This document shows positions 1 through 5,183 of a stretch of DNA of 8,146 nucleotides, piece by piece. Both the position numbers and the translations under genes were made by a program. The notes below the pieces were generated by a model. It had not been told where the DNA came from and made no database searches. It saw nothing but the letters and a program-made list of their open reading frames with translations. The stretch lies in contig CAKARD010000059.1 of assembly GCA_916720425.1 (NCBI GenBank), forward strand, positions 1 to 8,146, in the 5' to 3' direction. The stretch's first letter is position 1; the number at the start of each line of letters is the position of its first letter. This stretch comes from an uncultured Kingella sp. GTDB lineage: Bacteria > Pseudomonadota > Gammaproteobacteria > Burkholderiales > Neisseriaceae.

Positions 1-676
1 TGATGTAGTATTGTTGCATGGCTGTTGTCATAATCCGACAGGCATAGACCCCACTCCCGAACAATGGGAAGCACTTGCTAAAATGGCATCAAAAAACAAA
101 TGGTTACCCTTATTTGATTTTGCCTATCAAGGTTTGGCGCATGGCTTGGAACAAGATGCACAAGGATTACGTATTTTTGCACAACATAATCCAGAATTGT
201 TGATTGCTAGTTCCTATTCCAAAAATTTTGGTATGTATAATGAACGTGTGGGGGCATTTACTTTGGTTGCCAGTAATCAGGATATTGCCCAACGTGCATT
301 AAGTCAAGCCAAAACCATTATTCGTACGCTATATTCTAACCCAGCTTCACATGGCGCAGCAACGGTTGCCATGGTGTTAAATGATTCCGTGCTCAAAGCA
401 CAATGGGAAGAAGAATTAAATCAAATGCGTGAACGCATCAAATTCATGCGTCAAAAATTGGTTACCACACTAAAAGAATGTGGTGTAACACAAGATTTTG
501 ATTTTATTATAGAACAAAATGGTATGTTCTCATTTAGCGGTTTAACACCTGAACAAGTGGATACATTGCGTCAAGACTTTGCAATTTACATAGTACGTTC
601 GGGACGCATTAATGTCGCAGGAATTACCGAAGATAATTTACGTTATCTGTGTGAAAGTATTGTTAAGGTATTGTGA
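1..676 (+). CDS. aspC: Aspartate/aromatic aminotransferase, C-terminal part (5' end outside window)
   Basis: PLP-dependent class I aminotransferase of the AspC/TyrB family, which exchanges amino groups between aspartate (or aromatic amino acids) and 2-oxoglutarate in the cytoplasm. The reading frame is open from base 2 (Asp-Val-Val-Leu-Leu-His), so the gene starts upstream and no true start is visible. Family motifs in order are HGCCHNPTG, the FDFAYQG stretch that contacts the PLP ring, and SSYSKNFG with the Schiff-base lysine encoded at 221-223. Further on come NERVGA, the NGMFSFSGL stretch and SGRINVAG, which carries the arginine that binds the substrate carboxylate. The visible 224 codons match the C-terminal part of a protein of about 397 residues, and the sequence reads closer to E. 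coli AspC than to TyrB. It ends on TGA just before a terminator shared with the convergent rep gene. Identification is secure at family level; substrate preference is inferred. Confidence 0.92.
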   Translation, partial: DVVLLHGCCHNPTGIDPTPEQWEALAKMASKNKWLPLFDFAYQGLAHGLEQDAQGLRIFAQHNPELLIASSYSKNFGMYNERVGAFTLVASNQDIAQRALSQAKTIIRTLYSNPASHGAATVAMVLNDSVLKAQWEEELNQMRERIKFMRQKLVTTLKECGVTQDFDFIIEQNGMFSFSGLTPEQVDTLRQDFAIYIVRSGRINVAGITEDNLRYLCESIVKVL

Positions 677-680
677 TAAT

Positions 681-722
681 AAAAAATCGTGAATGCATTA
701 TGTACTATGCATTCACGATTTT
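681..722. terminator. Bidirectional Rho-independent terminator between aspC and rep
   Basis: A perfect 16-bp inverted repeat (683-698 pairs with 707-722) encloses an 8-base loop. On the minus strand the hairpin is followed by six T (complement of 681-686), so it ends rep transcripts well. On the plus strand the T residues belong to the stem (719-722), so termination of aspC is plausible but weaker. Its position between two convergent stop codons fits this role. Confidence 0.85.
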
Positions 723-729
723 AATGATA

Positions 730-2724
730 TTAAGATTTATTTTTTAACATTTCAATTAAATGGCTAAGTTTTTTACGCCCCTCTTCGTGGCTAACAATTT
801 TTTCACCTCCTTTACGTCCCAAAATTTCTAATTCCTCTTGTGGCATTTCATCAAAAAAGCGACTGGGCTCTGGAAATTGCCACACACCCATACGTTTACG
901 TTTTAGACAATGTGTCATGGTTAATTGCTTTTTGGCGCGCGTGATTCCTACATACATGAGGCGACGTTCTTCGTCCAAACGGCCTTCTTCTATGCTATCG
1001 GTATGAGGGAATAAACCCTCTTCGCAACCGACTAAATAGACATATGGATATTCCAAACCTTTGGCAGCATGCAACGTGGATAATTTTACCGCATCCATCT
1101 TTTCTTTATCTTTACCTTCTAGCAAGGTCATTAAAGCAATGGTTTGAGTTAATTCAATCAGATTTTTGTCATCATCCTGTCCTTTTTGTGCCAGCCATTG
1201 CGCCAATTCTTGCACATTACGCCAACGGTTTTCTGCGACTTTAGGATTATCATGGTTCTGGTTGAATAAATGCTTTTCGTATTGAATATCATGCAATAAA
1301 TCTTGCACAATTTCGCCTGCATTTTCTATTTGGGTACGCTGTTTATAATAGTTAATTAAAGCGATGAATTGTTGTACTGCTTCACGTCCTGCGCTGGGTA
1401 ATTGTGCTAAGGCATGGATGCTTTGCCCAGCATAAAACAAGCTACATTCATGCTGTTTAGCGTATTCGTTTAATTTGCCCAAAGTGGTTTCACCGATGCC
1501 ACGTTTGGGTGTGGTGGCGGCGCGTAAAAATGCAGGATCATCTTCTTGATTAGCAATCAGTCGTAAATAGGACATAAAATCTTTAATTTCAGCTTTATCA
1601 TAAAAGCTCTGTCCCCCCGAAATCTGATAAGGAATTTTGGTAGAACGCAAAGCCGTTTCAAATAATTTAGCTTGATGATTACCGCGATACAAAATAGCAA
1701 AATCAGCGTAATTTGCCCCAGTAATCAATTTTTGATGGGCGATCTGATTAACCACAAAATGCGCTTCATGCTCCTCATCTTGGCAGGCAACGATACGTAC
1801 CATATCACCCATTCCCAAGTTTGACCACAAAGTTTTAGGGAAAAGTTTGGGGTTATGGCTAATCACTTGATTGGCAATTTTTAGAATTCGTGCGGTAGAA
1901 CGATAATTTTGTTCCAGTTTAATAATTTTAAGTTGTGGATAATCTTCATTAAGACGACGCAGATTTTCCATATTTGCCCCACGCCATGCATAAATAGATT
2001 GATCATCATCACCCACAGCAGTAAACATGCCCTCCAAACCGACCAATAAGCGTAATAAGGCATACTGACATGCATTAGTATCTTGGCATTCATCAATTAA
2101 TAAATAACGCAAGCGTTTTTGCCATTTTATGCGTATATCACTATTTTGTTGCAATAATTGCGTGGGCAATACAATTAAATCATCAAAATCTACGGCTTGA
2201 TAGTGGCGTAAGGTTTCTTGATAGGAAGCATAAATTTGTGCAGTTTTGTGCTGCCAATCATCTTGCGCTTGAATTAATACATCTTCTGGAGATTGTAAAT
2301 TATTTTTCCATAGTGAGATTTGATGCTGTGTATTAAATACCATTTCACGTCCTGAGGTACCTAATAATTCAGTAATAATTTTGGCACTGTCTGATGAATC
2401 TAAAATAGAAAAATGTTTTTTATAGCCGATGTGTGTGGCTTCTTCGCGTAAAATACGCATACCCAAAGCATGGAAAGTGCACACGGTTAAACCACGTGTT
2501 TGTTCTTTGCTTAAACGTTGTTGGATGCGCTCTTGCATTTCTTTGGCGGCTTTGTTGGTAAAGGTAATGGCAGCGATGTGATGCGCTTTATACTGGGCTT
2601 GAGTGATCATGTAGGCAATTTTTTCAGTAATGACACGTGTTTTACCACTGCCTGCACCTGCTAACACAAACAACGCCCCACCTAAATATTCCACCGCTTC
2701 TTTTTGCTGAGGATTAAGTTGCAT
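730..2724 (-). CDS. rep: ATP-dependent DNA helicase Rep (superfamily 1A, UvrD/Rep family)
   Basis: A 3'-5' DNA helicase that helps the replisome pass protein roadblocks and helps restart stalled forks. At 664 residues it is full length for Rep. Motifs in order are: Q-motif NPQQKEAV (4-11), Walker A AGAGSGKT (22-29), motif Ia TFTNKAAKEM (about 54-63), motif II DECQDTN (211-217), motif III GDDDQSIYAWRGA (238-250), motif IV EQNYRST (271-277), motif V LSTLHAAKGLE (548-558) and motif VI VGITRAKKQL (592-601). The third residue of motif II is Cys where E. coli Rep and UvrD have Tyr; the catalytic Asp-Glu is intact. The start is ATG at 2724-2722, with only a weak GGA upstream. The gene is a single unit that converges on aspC and diverges from hfq. 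Rep and UvrD are similar, but the length and the short C-terminus with no long tail favour Rep. Confidence 0.93.
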   Translation of the reverse strand: MQLNPQQKEAVEYLGGALFVLAGAGSGKTRVITEKIAYMITQAQYKAHHIAAITFTNKAAKEMQERIQQRLSKEQTRGLTVCTFHALGMRILREEATHIGYKKHFSILDSSDSAKIITELLGTSGREMVFNTQHQISLWKNNLQSPEDVLIQAQDDWQHKTAQIYASYQETLRHYQAVDFDDLIVLPTQLLQQNSDIRIKWQKRLRYLLIDECQDTNACQYALLRLLVGLEGMFTAVGDDDQSIYAWRGANMENLRRLNEDYPQLKIIKLEQNYRSTARILKIANQVISHNPKLFPKTLWSNLGMGDMVRIVACQDEEHEAHFVVNQIAHQKLITGANYADFAILYRGNHQAKLFETALRSTKIPYQISGGQSFYDKAEIKDFMSYLRLIANQEDDPAFLRAATTPKRGIGETTLGKLNEYAKQHECSLFYAGQSIHALAQLPSAGREAVQQFIALINYYKQRTQIENAGEIVQDLLHDIQYEKHLFNQNHDNPKVAENRWRNVQELAQWLAQKGQDDDKNLIELTQTIALMTLLEGKDKEKMDAVKLSTLHAAKGLEYPYVYLVGCEEGLFPHTDSIEEGRLDEERRLMYVGITRAKKQLTMTHCLKRKRMGVWQFPEPSRFFDEMPQEELEILGRKGGEKIVSHEEGRKKLSHLIEMLKNKS

Positions 2725-2745
2725 AGATTTTGTCCAAATAAATAT

Positions 2746-2775
2746 ATTGTACTGTTACGTGATTTCTTGATTCAA
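2746..2775 (-). promoter_or_regulatory. Putative rep promoter
   Basis: Read on the minus strand, TTGAAT (complement of 2770-2775) and TACAAT (complement of 2746-2751) are separated by 18 bases, a sigma-70-like arrangement that lies 22 bases before the rep start codon. It is found by eye only; position and directionality are the main support. Confidence 0.4.
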
Positions 2776-2799
2776 GTGAAAAGGAAAGTAAAAAACCGT

Positions 2800-2829
2800 T
2801 TGGAATATTGCTCTATTTTCCGTTAGAAT
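2800..2829 (+). promoter_or_regulatory. Putative hfq promoter
   Basis: TTGGAA (2800-2805) and TAGAAT (2824-2829) are separated by 18 bases and lie about 40 bases before the hfq start. The leader would be short and ends in a good Shine-Dalgarno GGAG at 2860-2863. It is back to back with the putative rep promoter. Confidence 0.45.
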
Positions 2830-2869
2830 AGATACATTAATCCTTTTTACAAGAATAACGGAGTAATAA

Positions 2870-3166
2870 ATGACAACCAAAGGACAACTATTACAAGATC
2901 CATTTTTAAACGCCTTACGTAAGGAACATGTACCAGTATCTATTTATCTAGTTAACGGCATTAAATTGCAAGGTCAAGTAGAATCATTTGATCAATACGT
3001 TGTGCTATTACGTAACACATCAGTCACACAAATGGTTTACAAACATGCGATTTCTACTATTGTGCCAGCGCGTTCAGTGAGTGTGCAACATGACGGCAGT
3101 AAACCACCTCAACGTCCTACTTTACAACAAGTAGAAACCATAGAAGCAGAAGAGAATATTGAATAA
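2870..3166 (+). CDS. hfq: RNA-binding chaperone Hfq
   Basis: A hexameric Sm-like protein that pairs small RNAs with mRNAs in the cytoplasm. The first 70 or so residues follow the Hfq core closely: QDPFLNALR (9-17, with the proximal-face Gln and Asp shifted by one relative to E. coli), VPVSIYLVNGIKLQG (21-35), the Sm1 strand region to VLLRN, and the Sm2 signature YKHAIST (57-63) with the Lys-His pair of the proximal U-binding site. The tail from about residue 75 is acidic and low in complexity, as in Neisseria Hfq, and the total of 98 residues is the Neisseria length. ATG 2870 is fixed by GGAG at 2860-2863. The gene has its own promoter and terminator, so it appears to be a single unit next to, but separate from, the glycan genes. 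Confidence 0.97.
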   Translation: MTTKGQLLQDPFLNALRKEHVPVSIYLVNGIKLQGQVESFDQYVVLLRNTSVTQMVYKHAISTIVPARSVSVQHDGSKPPQRPTLQQVETIEAEENIE

Positions 3167-3170
3167 CTTC

Positions 3171-3196
3171 AATCCCACTATGAAGTGGGATTTTTT
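3171..3196 (+). terminator. hfq Rho-independent terminator
   Basis: A perfect 9-bp stem AATCCCACT (3171-3179) pairs with AGTGGGATT (3184-3192) across a 4-base loop, followed by a T run through 3196. It starts 5 bases after the hfq stop codon. It should insulate the downstream glycosyltransferase genes from hfq transcription, unless readthrough is used. Confidence 0.9.
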
Positions 3197-3223
3197 GTTA
3201 TCTACCCAATAGATTATTAATAG
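3195..3223 (+). promoter_or_regulatory. Weak candidate promoter for the glycan operon
   Basis: TTGTTA at 3195-3200 and an A/T-rich TAATAG at 3218-3223 are 17 bases apart. The -35-like element overlaps the end of the hfq terminator. No better sigma-70 match lies in the 77-base gap before the first glycosyltransferase gene, so the operon may be weakly expressed or depend on hfq readthrough. This is inference from position and a poor match. Confidence 0.25.
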
Positions 3224-3228
3224 GAACA

Positions 3229-3246
3229 AAGGAAAATAGTATTTTG
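3229..3246 (+). promoter_or_regulatory. Ribosome binding site deciding a TTG start
   Basis: AAGGAA at 3229-3234 lies 9 bases before TTG 3244-3246. No in-frame ATG or GTG is found between this site and the conserved start of the protein. The resulting N-terminus, Met-Ser-Asn-Asn, is the same as in the paralogue at 5184, which does use ATG. This supports TTG as the real start. Confidence 0.7.
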
Positions 3247-4008
3247 TCTAATAATACAGCTGTTTTTGTTGTCAGTCATAAACCATTTTTGCCTCCTTTG
3301 GATCCAGTATATATTCCCATTCAAGTTGGCTATGGAGAAAGTTTGGGATTTTTAAGAGATAATCAGCAAGAAAATATTTCAGAAAAGAATACCACTTTTT
3401 GTGAACTTACAGCTTTATATTTTATCTGGAAAAATATTGATGTACCTAATGTAGGTTTGGTACATTATCGTCGTTATTTTCAGGTTAGAAATCAAAATTG
3501 GCAGAGGTTGCGTTATACAATATTGCGTTGGCAAGGTAAAGCATTATGTGGTCGTTTTCGTATTGCAACCAAACAGGATTTTGAGACATTATTGCAACAC
3601 TATGATTGGATAATCCCTGAAGCTTATCATTTAGGAACTCACAGTGTGCGAGAACATTATGCGGCGTACCATAAAATTCAAGACTGGGTGTGTGTTAAGC
3701 AATTGGTGGCTGAAATGTCACCAGAATATCTCTCTGATTTTGAAATCGTTGAACATTCTTTTGATATACATACTTACAATATGTTTGTTAGCAAAAAAAA
3801 ATGGTTAGACGAATATTGTGAATGGTTGTTTCCTATTTTATTTGCGCTGGAGCGGCATATAGATATTACTGAGTATGATATGTATAATAAAAGAGTAATA
3901 GGTTTTATAGCAGAGCGTCTATTTAATGTATGGCTCAACCATCATAAAATACGGTTTAAAATAAAAACATTATCTGTCATCATGACAGAAAAAGGAAATA
4001 AATTATGA
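3244..4008 (+). CDS. DUF4422 (GT111-type) glycosyltransferase, probable galactofuranosyltransferase
   Basis: This 254-residue protein is a single DUF4422 domain. Visible family signatures are an early HK pair (12-13), YIPIQVG (23-29), NISEKN (44-49), CELTALYFIWKN (53-64), HYRR (74-77) and a C-terminal block, YCEWLFPILFALE (191-203) followed by GFIAERL (220-226). There is no signal peptide or membrane span, so it should act at the cytoplasmic face. DUF4422 was assigned as galactofuranosyltransferase family GT111 through Klebsiella WbbM. The adjacent, overlapping glf gene, which supplies UDP-Galf, supports that role here, but acceptor and linkage are unknown. It starts at TTG with AAGGAA upstream and is coupled to glf by an ATGA overlap. 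Codons 184-186 form an A9 tract (3793-3801). A one-base slip there would stop translation within ten codons and remove the conserved C-terminal block. Family assignment is strong; the exact reaction is inferred. Confidence 0.88.
   Translation: MSNNTAVFVVSHKPFLPPLDPVYIPIQVGYGESLGFLRDNQQENISEKNTTFCELTALYFIWKNIDVPNVGLVHYRRYFQVRNQNWQRLRYTILRWQGKALCGRFRIATKQDFETLLQHYDWIIPEAYHLGTHSVREHYAAYHKIQDWVCVKQLVAEMSPEYLSDFEIVEHSFDIHTYNMFVSKKKWLDEYCEWLFPILFALERHIDITEYDMYNKRVIGFIAERLFNVWLNHHKIRFKIKTLSVIMTEKGNKL
3793..3801 (+). repeat. A9 homopolymer inside the DUF4422 gene (possible slip site)
   Basis: Nine consecutive A form three lysine codons just before Trp187. Loss of one A gives Lys-Lys-Asn-Gly and then TAG (187 residues). 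Gain of one A gives six new residues and then TGA (192 residues). Both outcomes remove the conserved YCEWLF and AERL region. The tract is clear; functional variation is inference. Confidence 0.5.
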
Positions 4009-5144
4009 AATTTTTATGTGTAGGTGCAGGTTTTTCTTGTGCCGTTATTGCGCGTGAGTTGGCTCGAGCGGGACATCAAATAACAGTGATTGATAAACGT
4101 GATCACAGTGCTGGAAATTGCCATTCAAAACGAGATGAAGAAACAGGCGTGATGGTTCATGTATATGGGCCACATATTTTTCATACAGATAATGAAACAG
4201 TTTGGGAATATATTAAACAGTTTGGTGAATTTATGCCTTTTACTAATCGTGTAAAAGCCATTAGTGGTGGTCAAGTTTATTCTTTACCTGTCAATTTACA
4301 TACAATTAATCAATTTTATGGTAAAACTTTCTCACCAACTGAAGCTAAAGAATGGATTACTAAACAATCTGATCAAACCATCACAGAGCCTAAAACTTTT
4401 GAAGAGCAGGCAATGAAATTTGTTGGCAAAGATTTATATCAAGCCTTTTTCAAAGGTTATACCGCTAAGCAATGGGGCGTATCACCCACTCAATTACCTG
4501 CTAGTATCTTGAAACGTTTGCCAGTTCGGTTTAATTATGATGACAATTATTTCTCTCATCCATTTCAAGGTATGCCAAAAAATGGTTACACTGATGTTGT
4601 AAATAATATTTTGAATCATGAAAATATTACTGTGCAATTAAATACACCGTTTCATTCTGCTATGTTGCCTGAATATGACCATATTTTTTGGTCTGCGCCT
4701 TTAGATTTATGGTTTAACCATGAATTTGGCAGATTGGGATATCGCACATTAGATTTCGAGGAAGTTCGTGCAACTGGAGACTATCAAGGTAATGCAGTCA
4801 TCAATTATTGCGATGAAAGCATACCATTCACGCGCATTAGCGAGCATAAACATTTTGCACCATGGGAACAACATGAAAAAACTGTTTGCTTTAAAGAATA
4901 TAGCCGTTTGTGTGGTGAAGATGATATTCCCTATTACCCAATTCGCTTAAATGAAGACCAAGCCATTTTGGAAAAATATTTACAAGCAGCACAACAAGCT
5001 AAAAGTGTAAGTTTTGTTGGTCGTTTAGGAACATATCGTTACTTAGATATGGATGTAACCATTGCGGAAGCTTTAAAAACAGCTCAAGGCGTATTAGATG
5101 ATTTAGCTAATAATCAATCGATTAAGCCGTTTTATTTTGCTTAA
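4005..5144 (+). CDS. glf: UDP-galactopyranose mutase
   Basis: A flavoenzyme that interconverts UDP-galactopyranose and UDP-galactofuranose in the cytoplasm, supplying Galf to the flanking transferases. At 379 residues it has the usual bacterial length. The N-terminal FAD-binding fold begins VGAGFSC (6-12), where the last Gly of the GxGxxG motif is Cys, followed by VIDKRDHSAGN (28-38). Then come YGPHIFHT (54-61), the mobile-loop region GYTAKQWG (151-158), KRLPVRF (170-176), ITRI-like FTRISEHKH (275-283) and VGRLGTYRYLDMD (338-350) near the C-terminus, which supplies FAD and substrate contacts including Arg340. ATG 4005 overlaps the preceding stop as ATGA, with AAAGGAAA at 3991-3998 as its Shine-Dalgarno, so the two genes are translationally coupled. 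Base composition is closer to the housekeeping genes than that of the following gene. Identification is secure. Confidence 0.96.
   Translation: MKFLCVGAGFSCAVIARELARAGHQITVIDKRDHSAGNCHSKRDEETGVMVHVYGPHIFHTDNETVWEYIKQFGEFMPFTNRVKAISGGQVYSLPVNLHTINQFYGKTFSPTEAKEWITKQSDQTITEPKTFEEQAMKFVGKDLYQAFFKGYTAKQWGVSPTQLPASILKRLPVRFNYDDNYFSHPFQGMPKNGYTDVVNNILNHENITVQLNTPFHSAMLPEYDHIFWSAPLDLWFNHEFGRLGYRTLDFEEVRATGDYQGNAVINYCDESIPFTRISEHKHFAPWEQHEKTVCFKEYSRLCGEDDIPYYPIRLNEDQAILEKYLQAAQQAKSVSFVGRLGTYRYLDMDVTIAEALKTAQGVLDDLANNQSIKPFYFA
4662..4673 (+). repeat. Degenerate DUS-like 12-mer inside glf
   Basis: ATGTTGCCTGAA matches AGGCTGCCTGAA at 10 of 12 positions, with the 3' core TGCCTGAA intact. It lies within coding sequence (Met-Leu-Pro-Glu, 220-223), so coincidence cannot be excluded. 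Confidence 0.3.
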
Positions 5145-5150
5145 ACTTTA

Positions 5151-5165
5151 TTCAGGCTGCCTGAA
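5151..5165. repeat. Perfect palindromic DNA uptake sequence (DUS)
   Basis: TTCAGGCTGCCTGAA is a 7-bp palindrome around one central base. On the plus strand 5154-5165 reads AGGCTGCCTGAA (Simonsiella-type dialect). On the minus strand the complement of 5151-5162 reads AGGCAGCCTGAA (Kingella-type dialect). DUS are bound by ComP on type IV pili and drive preferential uptake of Neisseriaceae DNA. It fills the short gap between glf and the two-domain glycosyltransferase gene. The hairpin has no T run, so it is unlikely to terminate transcription. Confidence 0.88.
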
Positions 5166-5183
5166 ACAAGGAAATTTATAAAA

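Noticed and set aside
11..13. TTG at base 11 as start of the aminotransferase
   Set aside because: The frame is open to the window edge and the preceding residues continue the conserved family sequence, so this is an internal Leu codon of a cut-off gene.
1044..1244. Plus-strand open frame of 66 codons inside rep
   Set aside because: It lies antisense within the motif-rich part of rep, has no Shine-Dalgarno and no recognisable protein character.
1881..2096. Minus-strand open frame of 71 codons in an alternative frame of rep
   Set aside because: It overlaps rep motifs II and III in another frame; the rep frame is clearly the coding one.
4768..4950. Plus-strand open frame of 60 codons inside glf
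   Set aside because: It is a shadow of the glf frame, whose conserved motifs run straight through this stretch.
5151..5165. The palindrome after glf as a transcription terminator
   Set aside because: The stem is 7 bp with a one-base centre and no T run follows; it is better explained as a DUS, and the downstream gene appears to be in the same operon.
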